Part shown: positions 1 to 10,800 of the stretch, piece by piece | Layout: each line of letters opens with the position of its first letter | How positions within the stretch are numbered: position 1 is the stretch's first letter | Origin: Tetradesmus obliquus | Lineage: Eukaryota > Chlorophyta > Chlorophyceae > Sphaeropleales > Scenedesmaceae | Direction: 5' to 3' | DNA: 64,000 bases | Assembly (NCBI GenBank): GCA_030272155.1 | Contig: CP126196.1 | Location: 2,046,001 to 2,110,000 of the forward strand | Translations under genes and position numbers: made by a program | Notes under the pieces: model-generated | Database searches by the model: none | What the model saw: only the letters and a program-made list of their open reading frames with translations | Told to the model about the DNA's origin: nothing

Positions 1-252
1 GCTGCAAGTGCAACGAGGCTGACGTAGGTAGCAGCACAAGAAGGACACTGCTGAAGTGACAGTGTCGTCCGTCACAGATAAGCGTACTGCATGTGTTGCA
101 TATGCTGCACAAAGGATGGCATCCCTTCCTGCTAGCAGTATGCCACAGCTCACAGCACACACCACTATGCTGCTCCTTTAATGCCATGGCTGCTTCAGCT
201 GCTGACTCTGAATTAACATGCATCCTGCAATGGTACGCTCTCGCGGGACAGT

Positions 253-381
253 CCTGCAAGCATCTCAATGAACAGGCCTATTGTCCTGCAAGCATTACAA
301 TGAAGGGGCCTAATGCCCTGCAAGATTGACAGTGAAGAGTCCTAATATCCTGCAAGCATTGCAATGAAGAGGCCTACCTCC
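253..381 (-). repeat. 4 x 32-bp tandem repeat spanning a donor site
   Basis: Four consecutive 32-base units start near 253, 285, 317 and 349. On the minus strand each unit begins near the donor-like string GGTAGG (or a variant) and ends in CTTGCAG. Each unit therefore resembles a donor plus an acceptor compressed into 32 bases, repeated after the end of the exon at 378. Confidence 0.75.
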
Positions 382-735
382 TGCTCCATGTCGCCCCTTG
401 AAGCGCCCATCCCAACAGTCACACGTGCACGTGTCCCTGTCTACTGCTTTGCCCTCGCCTGCCTCTACTGATGTAACATATATGCCCAAGCACAGCACTG
501 CCACGGGTACCAGGGGTGCCAGCAGCACGCCTAGTCCCCACAGCATGTGCCATGCTAGCTGCTGCGCTCCTGCTGCACCAGCAGCACTGCCCAAGGGGCT
601 AGCCCTAGCTGTTGTGTCTGCTGCTGATGGCTTGCCCTGGCTGTCTTCGTCTGCTTCTTCTATGTGGGAGTGCACTGGCAGCAGATCCTGCTGGCTGCCG
701 GACCCTCGCAGGAAGGCCGGGAGCGTTTTCCGCAT
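378..735 (-). CDS. 5' exon of an unidentified membrane protein (partial, runs off left edge)
   Basis: An open exon on the minus strand starts with ATG at 735 (protein start MRKTLPAFLRG). It encodes a hydrophilic acidic N-terminus, an Ala/Gly stretch, one strong transmembrane segment at about residues 75-98 (WGLGVLLAPLVPVAVLCLGI), then a Cys-rich motif CTCDCWDGRFKGRHG. A GT donor follows at 377-376, leaving phase 1. The remaining exons must lie at lower coordinates, probably outside the window. I do not recognise the family. The CTCDCWDG motif after a membrane segment looks conserved rather than random, but I cannot name it. A four-copy 32-base tandem repeat sits in the presumed intron directly after the donor. 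Confidence 0.4.
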
Positions 736-1964
736 GAACAAAGCTGTTGACAGCCAGACCTGCTGCTGCTTATGCCCAGCGGGCTGTGCCGGCTGAACAG
801 TTCACTGCTTTCCGATGAAATTAAGTCTTGAACCGTAAAGATGTTGCTATCACTCCTGGATCGGTGTACACTGGTGTCCGGTGGGTGGTGCAAGCAGACG
901 TGTCCGTATGCTGGGCCGATTCAAATCCTGATCGAGCGAAACGACAGCTCAGCTCAAAAACAGAAAACCCAGACGCTGGTGACAATCTTATCGGCATAGT
1001 CCTCTTGCCTGAACGCAGCGCTGTGCTTAACCCCGCTGCCATCAAGGTGACACCATTGAATCAAAGAACCCCAACAGGTTTACATTTTGAACAGTGCGTT
1101 TTGGCACCTGCAGCCCACATGACCAGCATTTGATTGAAATTTGACAATGAAACCAACGCCACACTGCTATGCAGGGTGCTGGGCGCAGGCTGGAAGTGAC
1201 AGTGCCACGCAACCTGGCAGCACCAACACTGGTACTCCTATGTTCTGCAGCCATATGCTAACATAATGATGGATGTTTTGAAACTAGACAAAGCAATGCG
1301 ATGACATGGCCGTATGGAAGCCATACAGGTTGTGGCATGGTGTGCTGTGGCTGCCCAACAGCATACAGTATCTGCTTCAGCGTGGTGATTTGAGAAGTGC
1401 TCATGTTAAGCTGCTGTGCGAAATTCCTAATCTTGATGGTGCTGATACAAACGTTGGGCCAAAAAAAGGGTTCGAGGCCCTGATAGGATTATTGTCATCG
1501 CACCAAGCTCATTGCACTGTCAGCTGATACACTTGGCGGGAAGAGTGAGCGGTGACAACAGTGGTTGTGCAGCCACATTTACGCCAGATTATTTGAATCA
1601 GATTAATTTGATAACGTAAGGCATGCCATTGTATGTGCGGACGAACGCTGAGGCCCTAACGACTGGATCACGCAAGCACCAAGCCGGCATTGAGCGCAGC
1701 TGTGTCCTGCAAACGTCATGTTGCCGTTTGAAACGTTGATAAGCATTTCAGTGTTGACATTTGTCGCCACCCGTACGCTAGCAGAGCCAATCAACTTCCA
1801 GTGAGTGCACCTGCTTTGCAGGCTTGGACAGCAAAGCATTTGCACACAGGCATTGTAGGCATGACTTTTCACACCTGCCGCTGTTCGTGTCACCAGATAC
1901 AACAACTATCATGGAGACGAACATCCAGTGACGGTCACAGGTAGACAAAACAGGATTCTGCAGT

Positions 1965-2000
<36 letters not shown>

Positions 2001-2129
2001 TTACTTGAAGCACGCAAAAGCCAACACGTGTCCAGCGCAGCAGTGGTAATTTGCAAAGCAACCCCCAGACCACGCCTGGCTTGTCATGCATGCGTGTATG
2101 CTAACCTGCTGCTGCTGCTGCTGCCGCAG
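736..2129. other. Intergenic and 5' region between the left minus-strand gene and the S28 peptidase
   Basis: Only short open frames without splice-consistent partners are seen here. A (CAG)n run lies at about 1964-1999. The first exon(s) of the S28 peptidase, with its signal peptide, must lie somewhere here, but I could not identify them. A branch-point-like CTAAC followed by a (TGC)n tract and CGCAG ends at 2129, which marks the 3' splice site of the first recognisable exon. Confidence 0.4.
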
Positions 2130-5100
2130 CTTCAGGTGCAGTGGTAGCAGCCTACCAAGCGCCGCATCAAGGGCAGCAGCCGACACAATTCTTTGCCATC
2201 ACACAGAAGGTCAAGGCACCAAAGCTGGTCAACCCTGCCAGGCTGCCAGTCTGTTACAATGCCACAGAGATGTCACAGCTCATCGGCACTAGCATCAACA
2301 GCAGATTTGGCATCATCAACACAACAATGGAGACAACGTACCTGCAGGTGGGGTGCTTACGGTGCTGGCTGCGCTGCTTGCTGCCAGCAGCACACAGCAG
2401 CACTGCAGAAGGCTATGGCATTGCATGCAAGCAGCAGTAATAACATGGTAACTGCATCGTCATTGAAAGGCGGCCAGCATAATATCTTTTAGACCTGTGC
2501 GGCGCATCCTGCAGCTGTCATGCTTATTCAACCGGCCTGGCAGCAAGCCTTGGTTTTGGATTCATCGCACACCGCAGGTGCGTTATGGCTTGTATTTTGT
2601 ATGCACCAGACGTGCGCCTTGCATGAAATGCAACAAGGGGCTGTGTGATCACTGCCTGCTGCTCGCTGCTGTGGCCTGTGGCTGCTTGCCGCAGGTGGTG
2701 GATGAGTGCACCTACACCTCACTGATTAGCTACAACGGCAGCGCAGAGGCCAAGGAGGCGCTGCTGGCAGCAGCAGACAGCAGCAGCCTCTGCTCAGTGC
2801 TGGACACGTGAGTGCCACACACACTGCGGCCTGTACTGCAGCAGGCACTGCTAGCAGGCAATGACTCCAAGGTGCAGCGCTCATGCATGCACGTGAATTG
2901 GCCTTAGTATCCTGGACGGCTGTGGCACGTGGTGCTAGGCATGGATACAGTAGTCTATTTTGCTGTAAGAGGAAGGCAGCAACTCAAGAGACAGCTCAAA
3001 GCAGCGTGCCATTGCCTGCATGCCGCTCCTGGCCACCGCTTGACAGGTATCGCGATTGCACATGACAGCAGCCCACATTTTGGTGCTGCACTACATGTAC
3101 ATGCAGAGCTGCCCCAAGTCACACTGAGTCATGCTCTCCTTGCCCCGCACCATCTACATATGGCCCCATGTTGGCTGCAGGTACTGCGCAAAGGTGTTTG
3201 GCCCTCCCAGTCAGTACGTGCTGCTCTCCACTGGTGGTGACGCCAGCCCTCCCACACCCATCATCCAGGAGTTCAACTGCGTCCAAAAGTACTTCCAGCA
3301 GCGGCTGGACCACTTCAGCAGCAGTGACAGCCGCAGGTTCAAGCAGATGTACTGGGTGAGCGCCTGATGCATTACATCTGCTTTGAAAAGATTAGACACA
3401 TCTTCCACTTATCAATGTGTGGCAAGGCATCCCTGACCCTGCATGCCCACAGCTGCAACTGATATATGCCGTACGCTATCAGCTGCGACATACGGCTGGG
3501 AAGGTGAACCTGACTAGCAAGCTTGACTGCAACCAGGCATGTGGCTTGCGACGCTGCTGCTGCTGCCGCCGCTGCTGTCTGGCTGCGCAGGTTTGTGACG
3601 GTGCATGGCCCAAGAGCAAGTCAGCGCAGGTGAGCAGGCCCACCGCAGGGCAGGCACGGCGGCCACCTGAATTTTGCAAAGTTTAATCAATGCATAGGCA
3701 GCAGAGCAGCCTTTGTCAACAGCTGCCAGCGCATGTGTGCGGCCTATAGCCATTTGGCCACTGCAAAAATTTCTGCATTGCAGTTGTGCAGGTTTGGCTG
3801 TGTTGCTACGTTGTCTGTGCGCTGCTGCGGCAGTCACCCAACATGCGGCTGACTGTATGTATCTCTTCCGCTGTGACTTTTGCACCTTTCGCCGTGCCTT
3901 TTGCAGGCGCGGCATGGCAATGTGGTTGTGTTCTTGGGTGGCGAGGGCCCGCTCAGCCGGCCCCAGCGCCCCATCATATTTGAGAATGCCAAGCGGCTGC
4001 ACGCACTGGTCATCCAGGTGGAGCACAGGTGAGCCGCGGAGCTGCTCTTTGAGACAGCAAGTGGTGTGTACCTTCTTCAATGGTGCCACACATGTAGCTA
4101 TCCTCTCTCTGAACTGCATTGACAGCTGTTAGCTGTCACCTGAGCTTTATTGGAAGTGGTGATCCAAGAAGAGCACAGGTGGGGTAGGGCTGCCCTTTGA
4201 GACAAAAACCCAACATAATGACAACTATAACCTGTCAGCTGAAAACGCCAAGCGGCTGCATGCACGGGTCATATTCAGGCACAGGTAGGGTGTTGCTGCC
4301 AGCAGTGCCAGCAGCTGCTGGTGCTCTTGGTGGTTGTCTGTCACTCAAGATGGGATTCTGTCAAAGCTGGCTTTCTGCGACAGAGGGGCTTACAAAGTAG
4401 CGTGCAATGCCAGGTGTCTGGCAGTTAGGGTACAGGGCTGCAGCTGCTCCACTAAACATTTATCAGGAGCAGCATCATGGCGAAAATGACTCAAGCGGCA
4501 AAATCCAAACGCTGCTGCAGGTACTATGGCGAGAGCATGCCATTTGAGCTGCCAGGCAACGCCACGCAGCTGCCAACGGAGCAGTACAAATGGCTGACGA
4601 TCGAGCAGGTCATTGAGGACAACTCAGCAGTGGTGGCAGCAGTGCGGCGGCAGATGCGGGTGCCGGAGAAAGTCCCAGCAATGGCAATCGGCGGATCGTA
4701 CGGTGAGCCTTGCTTGACGAAGTTGATTGGATGCTTCATGGTGCATCAGAGACACAAACCTCTGCTGCAGCAGAGCTCGTCAGCAAATCCTGGCATGGTG
4801 GGTGGTCTGATCTGCATGTGACACCGGGCTTGAGCCTCCAGCAGTGTTGCTGTTGTGTGCATCGGTGCATGTGAATCTGACACCATGTTGCGTTGTCCTG
4901 CTATGTATGCTGCTATACTGCTCTGCTGCATTCCGCTTTGCAGCTGGCATGTTGGCCATATCAGCCACAATGCTGTCTTCATTCACCTCTGCTGCTGCGC
5001 TTCTGCACCGCTGCACTGCTGCACCGCTGTGCTGTTGTTGTGTTCACGCACTGCAGCTGGCATGTTGGCCACATACCACAGAGTGCTGAAGCCGCACACC

Positions 5101-6204
5101 TACGCCGCCGCCATCGCTTCCAGCGCCCCAAACAACTTCGTTTTCGGCACCGACGGCTGGGCTGCTGCTGCTGACAACTACCACATCCGCATTGCTGATA
5201 GCCTCACAAAGAACTCAGGCAGCAGTGCTTGTGCAAGCACAGTGAGGCAGGGGCTCGAGGAGCTAATGAGGCTGAGCAAGAGCACTGCAGGGCGGGAGAA
5301 GCTGGGGCAGGTGTTTAGGGTTTGCAATGCAAGCAGTGTGCTGGCGAATGACAAGCAGGGCTACAACTTCTTCAATGACCAGTATGGGCAGTACCATGGA
5401 TATGCACAGGTGGGTTTTGCGCAGAGCTGCCGCCTTTGTTATACCATCGCATTTGTTATACCAACGCTTGCACAGGGATGTCATTGGCCTGCAGCCGCAG
5501 TGGCAACTAGTGCATGGATCACTGCTGTCAGCTTGGCTGCGACGCACACTCTCTAGCTCAGCATATTTGCGGAATGAGGGTGTGTGCCTGAAGACCCTCA
5601 TGAGGGTCTGCTGATGCGGAGCTGATTAGCTGAGGAGCTGATGAGGACCTGATCAGCTCACGCTGCTGCCGGCATGCTGCTGCTGGCCGAGTAAAAATGT
5701 GTTGCAAGCTCGCGTGCTGCTGCCCTGCACCTTGCCAGCTTCCTGCACAGTCTGCAGTTGTTGCCAGCAGGTCATTGGCATCATTCAATACTTTTCACAA
5801 TTCAAACAAACTGTGCTGCTGCATTGTCAATGCACTCCTGTAGGTCAACAACGAACCATCTCTGCTGCACCAAGTTGAGCTGCTATGTGAGCTTGTGGCT
5901 GACAACATACAGCAGGGCAGCACTCCACTGGAAGCTGTGGCGGCAGTCAACACCTACTTTCAAATCGCAAACGCAACAGGCTGCTACAACTTTGACCCCA
6001 GTTACATCCTGATCGGGACGAGCCTGGCGTCGTACAGCTACCAATGCTGCACGCAGGTACATTGTGTATCAAGTGTATGCTATTGTATGTGAAGCAATGC
6101 AGCTTTCTACACAACAATTAGCCAGCAGCTTGCTCTTTGAACATCTGCGGTGTCACCTACTGCACATCACCAAAGCTTTATGCGTCTATTTCTGCTTCTG
6201 CTGC

Positions 6205-6243
<39 letters not shown>

Positions 6244-6888
6244 TGCTCACAGGGCTTTGTGTACAGCAGTGCAATGCCAGCAGCAGGCTCCCCCAACACC
6301 ATCACCCCAGCCTACACAGTAACACCAGATCAGCTGCGCAGCGAATGCGAGCAGCTCTTTGGCAGCAGCCTGCCACCCCTAAGAGTGCCTGCTGTTGCTG
6401 ACCCTACAGTAGTCAAAGGGCTAGTGCGGAAGGTAGGTGGAGTCGTCTTCACTAATGGCAATGCAGATGGCTGGTCGGGAGGATCTTACTACACGTACTT
6501 GGATTTGGTTGGACCGAATGTGGTTGGTGTCCAAGGTCTTGACGGCAGTGCAGAGCGGAGGCCAGCTGCAGCTGCTGCTGCAGGAGAGGGCGGCATTGAC
6601 ATCTTGCAGGAAGTGCAGCAGAAGAGTGCAGCTCCTGGCACTGATGTTGGACCAACAGAGGTGGAGGGCAGCACATCAGCAGCAGCAGCAGCAGCAGCAG
6701 CAGTAGAGCCAGGAGGCAAGCGGCCGAAGCCGTCGGCAACATTTGTGGTGTATGATGGCGGCTCTCACTGCACTGACCTGGCCTCGCGCAACTTTGACAA
6801 CCCCGCGCAGCCTGCTGTGTATGTTGCGCAGCGGGCACAGGCCATGGATGCTGCCGTGCGCTTCATGCAGCAGCAGACAGTCAAGTAG
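2130..6888 (+). CDS. Family S28 serine carboxypeptidase (lysosomal Pro-X / thymus-specific protease-like)
   Basis: This is a secreted or vacuolar serine peptidase of clan SC. Family members cleave C-terminal to proline or act as prolyl amino/carboxypeptidases. Phase-consistent exons: about 2130-2347, 2695-2807, 3181-3355, 3591-3629, 3907-4028, 4521-4702, 5057-5409, 5844-6056, 6253-6888. Family landmarks in order: QQRLDHFSSSDSRRFKQMYW, VVVFLGGEGPLS, EHRYYGES, nucleophile Ser in GGSYAGM (split over the intron after 4702), catalytic Asp in TNGNADGW, catalytic His in YDGGSHCTDL. Several N-glycosylation sequons lie in the N-terminal exons. An insertion of about 60 Ala/Gly-rich residues lies between the Asp and His motifs, which is unusual for the family. 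The signal-peptide exon was not found, so the 5' end is open. The stop at 6886-6888 is secure. Confidence 0.88.
4024..4280 (+). repeat. Donor-side echoes of an S28 exon end
   Basis: The end of the exon closing at 4028, with its first intron bases (GCACAGGTGAG then CTCTTTGAGACA), recurs imperfectly at about 4158-4205. The exon segment AAGCGGCTGCA to GCACAGGT recurs at about 4249-4280. All extra copies lie downstream of the true donor. Confidence 0.6.
4939..4962 (+). repeat. Acceptor-side echo of the S28 active-site exon
   Basis: The string GCAGCTGGCATGTTGGCCA occurs at 4940-4958 and again at the genuine 3' splice site (5053-5071, exon start 5057). The upstream copy would supply a usable AG but loses the reading frame soon after. 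Confidence 0.65.
6204..6252 (+). promoter_or_regulatory. (TGC)n polypyrimidine-like tract before a 3' splice site
   Basis: A run of CTG/TGC triplets ends in TCACAG immediately before the exon starting at 6253. It stands where a polypyrimidine tract is expected. The same arrangement recurs before many acceptors in this window. Confidence 0.6.
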
Positions 6889-7854
6889 CAGCATGCCTCT
6901 TGTACGTTCCAGGTGTCTTTTCAGCTGCTGGATGCTATAGGAATTATTGCATCACATGGATTGGCATTGCCTTTGAGCTGTGTCGTGAAGTTGGAACCGT
7001 GTTTTCAGGTGCATAAGGAAACTGACGGACCAGGAGCCGCGCCGTTTTGTTACATCCATATATGCACCAAAGTAGGGCCACGTGCCCACCGACTAACGAG
7101 CCCAAAAGGCTCATGGTGTCCACAAAACATCTAGATGGCACATCATGGGAGCCATATCCAGAGAGCCGCATAAGCTCGTCCTGATACATTCGAGCCCTCA
7201 ACACGCGCTGAGGAGTTGCAGCAATGCTGGGCCCAGGCGCTAACGGTCAGCCTGGCAGCACTACAGTAGCATCCCGCCACGCCAATATGTGTCTGCAAGT
7301 CTGCCTACTAGAGCTCGGGGCTATGCTGCTCGGCCAATGCACCCTCAGCTTTGTCATGCCAAAGGGCCTACAGGGCCCTAGCTGGCAGCCTGCAGCTCAG
7401 TATAAGGAAATGCATGGAAGCTCAGCTGCACTGGCCAGTGCAGCCAACTGTCATGTCTGCCAGTCCAGGGCTTGAGTGAGAGCCACAATGGCTGATCATT
7501 TGCCCCAATTCAACTTACAAAGAGTTCCAGTAAACAACTCGTACTTCGCAGGCCACTCGGCCACACCACTCCAACACAAGTTGCTCGAGATGGACTGCAG
7601 TGCCACTGCCACCGCTTCGCCTTAAGGATAACCCGGCATGACACATACAGATCACGTGCGCTGATCGTGCAGGCGATGTGGGGACCACTTGCATTCGACT
7701 GAACTCGAAGTCAAGCAGCGGGCAAGCGCGAGATTCGCGTAGGCTGACCCCATGAACTTGCCACGTCCAGGCAACGGCAGCCACGTGCACACGCTGTCGC
7801 ATACAGATCAATCGACGCATCAAATTCATTGAACAGCATGCTGAAACGAGCTGC
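6889..7854. other. Convergent 3' flanks of the S28 peptidase and the PNUTS-like gene
   Basis: No supported coding region is present. The interval holds both 3' untranslated regions. A TGTAA motif on the minus strand at 7519-7515, about 340 bases after the stop of the minus-strand gene, is a plausible green-algal poly(A) signal. Confidence 0.45.
7515..7519 (-). terminator. Candidate poly(A) signal TGTAA for the PNUTS-like gene
   Basis: TGTAA is the usual chlorophycean poly(A) signal. This one lies about 340 bases past the stop codon at 7855 on the minus strand. It is a five-base match, so chance occurrence is possible. Confidence 0.3.
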
Positions 7855-10800
7855 TCATCGTCGCGTCTCACGCACATCCATCGTCTTGCCGTCCACAATG
7901 GCAAAATGCTTGAAGGTACACGCGTCACCCTTCTTGCAGCCAGCCGCGGTGGCAAAAAACTTACACTCGCGCTTGCTTCGCCTCCAATCCTCACGAACAT
8001 GCCCACCCCCATGGCCCCGATACCCTCCACCACCACCTTCATACTGAGGCCGGTCCCACTGCTGCTGCCCATACTCGTGCCTGCCCATATGCTGCATGTG
8101 CCCCTGCTGCTCATAGACGTGCCCTGGCTGCTCGTACTGCCCTGGCTGCGGCTGCACATTCAGCATGGGTGGCTGGGGCTGCAGCTGCTGCTGCGGCTGC
8201 ATAGGTGCAAGCACCATGCCAGGAGGTAGCTGCAGCGGCTGCCCTTGCTGCCCCTGCACCACTGCCATCATCCCATTTGGCAGCATGATCTGCATGCCAG
8301 CTGACATGCCAACTACCTGTGGTGCACTGCCTAGAGGCATCTGTCCAGGGGCAAGCTGCACTGGCTGCTGCTGCATCATCGGCTGCTGCTGCTGCTGCTG
8401 CTGGAGTGGCTGCTGTTGCTGGGGTTGCTGCAGCCCCAGCATTGCTGCTAGGCCGCCCTGAGATTGCAGCGACTGCAATGCTTGCAGCAGCTGCGCCTGG
8501 CTGTTGCTGTTGCCGGCGCTGGGCGGCCCTGATGAGGCAGGTCCGCCAGGCTGCCCGCTGCCATAGACAGGCGCCGGCGGTCCGCCCAGCTGCTGTTGCT
8601 GCTGCTGCTGAGGAATCGGCTGCAGCAGCAGCTGCTGCTGCTGCTGCTGCGGTGGTGCTGGCTGCAGCCCAGGCAGCTGGTGCAGCGGCGGCTGCTGCAG
8701 CACAACCCCTTGGCCAAACTGCAGCACCTGCGGCTGCACCTGCTGCATAGGCACCGGCTGCTGCTGCAGCGGCGCCTGCAGCACGACTGGCTGCTGCTGC
8801 TGCTGCTGCGGTGGCGGCGGCTCCGGCTGCTGCTGCACGACTGTGTTGAGCGGGATGATCTTCACATTGCGGTCGTGATAGGCCACATTGAACAGTGCGT
8901 TTGGCGGCTGCAGCAGCTGGTGTGACTCCTGGGGCTCCCCTGGAAGTGGGGGTGGGGCTGAGGCCAGCTTGGTGAGCAGCTGCGGCAGCGTGCGCGTATG
9001 GCGCTGCGCCTCTGTGCTGTCTTCGCCGGCAGCAACCTGCAGGCCAGATGCAGGGCAGCAACGGCAGGCACACCGCGCAGGCACGCGTATGTGTGAGGGG
9101 AGCATTTAGATGCACGCTGGCAAGAGCGCATGCCGTGCGCAACAACCCTGGAAACGCACCAAGGCAAAGTATGCACACTGCCAAAGCGGTCACGCATCCA
9201 GCAGCCGTCAACACACGAAAACTTGTAAGACAGCAAACAACCCTAAGCCTCAGGCGCCGCGCCGTACCACTCCATGCTGGGCTGCATCGCCACACCCCAA
9301 CTACATGCAGCCAATGGCCAGCGCCCTCTCCAGCACACTGGCAAAAACACAAGGCATGCGTGCAATAACCTTGAAAACGAACAGTCAAAAGCAAAACAAG
9401 GCAAAGCACACAGAACAACAACTAGTGACGCACATATCCAGCCTTCCCACACGTGAAAACGAACATACAGCGAACAATACCAGCCCCCAGCCTGAACCCA
9501 CCTGCCAAGCAGGGTCCAGCGGCACCTCTGGCGGCGCCCCATACCACTCCATGGCGGGCTGCATCGCGTCCACCTGCTGCCGCAGCCGCGCTGCCGCCTC
9601 CTCAGCCTCCCGGTGCTGCTGCTCGATGATCTGGCGCTCCCGCTGGTGCTCCATGCGCGCCGCCTGGTCGAATGCGGCGTGCGGGTGCTGGTGTGCGGCG
9701 GCCAAGGCCCGCAGCTGCTCGTCTGTGAGGTGCGCGTCCTTGCAGGCCTGCAGTGCGGCAGCCGCAACAAGGAACACAAGAGTCTGAATGCAGGAGACGA
9801 TACGCAGCAGAGAGGCGGCCAGGGCCCGCAGCTGCTCGTCTGTGAGGTGCACATCCTTGCAGGCCTGCAGTGCGAACAGCCGCAACAAGGAACACAACAG
9901 TTTTGAATGCAGGAGACAAAATGCAGCAGAGAGGCGGCCAGGGCCGGCAGCCGCTCGTCTGTGAGGTGCGCGTCCTTGCAGGCCTGCGGCAACGAGCAGG
10001 CGGCCAGAGGAATCAGGGGTTACATGTGACAGGACGTTGCAAGTGTTGCACAGCGGGCCATGTAGATGGCTTGCTGTGCTCAGAGCATAGCCTGACCGAT
10101 TTGCAGGAGTACTAGCAACGGCACAAAGCAGAGATGCAAAGGGCCAGGGCAGGGACGGCAAGCGCCCATGAACCTGATACCTGCGCGACTGTCAGGTGCG
10201 CACTGTACCTTAACAACAGCCACCTGAGTGCTGCGTCACGCGCTGCTGCTGTTCAACCAGTCTCACCCCTACAGCCCCGCAAGACGATTGCTGCTGCTAC
10301 AGCACTTGAGTAATATGATTCGCACCACTGTATCCTCACCTGTGCGGGAGGGTCCTCCTTGACAAACCAGCGCACTGCCACCAGCTCATGCTCAGCCTTC
10401 CAAGCCACGCGCTTCACAGGCCCCTTGCGCGCACGCTTGGCAGCAGGCTCGCCACCCTCTGCACCCTCTGCACCCCCTGCTGCTGCTGCTGCTGCTGCTG
10501 CTGCCGCAGTGCCGCTGCCGCCGCCAGGCTGCACCCATGACCCTCCCAGCAGCGCTGAGATGCTGCTGCTGCTGCCGCCGCCTTCGCCAGTGCCCGCTGC
10601 TGCTGCTGCTGCGCCGGGCCGCGCACCTAGCCCTGCTCCAAACTGCCGCCGCACACCAGGCAGGCGGCTAACACTACTGGTGGTGGGGCCGCGAGATCCA
10701 GCACCACCCGCTGCTGCTGCTGCTGCTGCCGCCCGCTTAGCCGCCGCTGCTGCTGCCAGAGGGTGCAGCAGCTTGAGTGTCACCTTGAGTGGGGTGTCAC

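Noticed and set aside
8111..9421. Long minus-strand open frame rich in Ala/Gln overlapping the PNUTS-like last exon
   Set aside because: It is the alternative reading of CAG-rich coding sequence. Triplet runs keep all three frames open (Gln/Ala/Ser or Leu/Cys/Ala), and only one frame ends in the CCCH finger.
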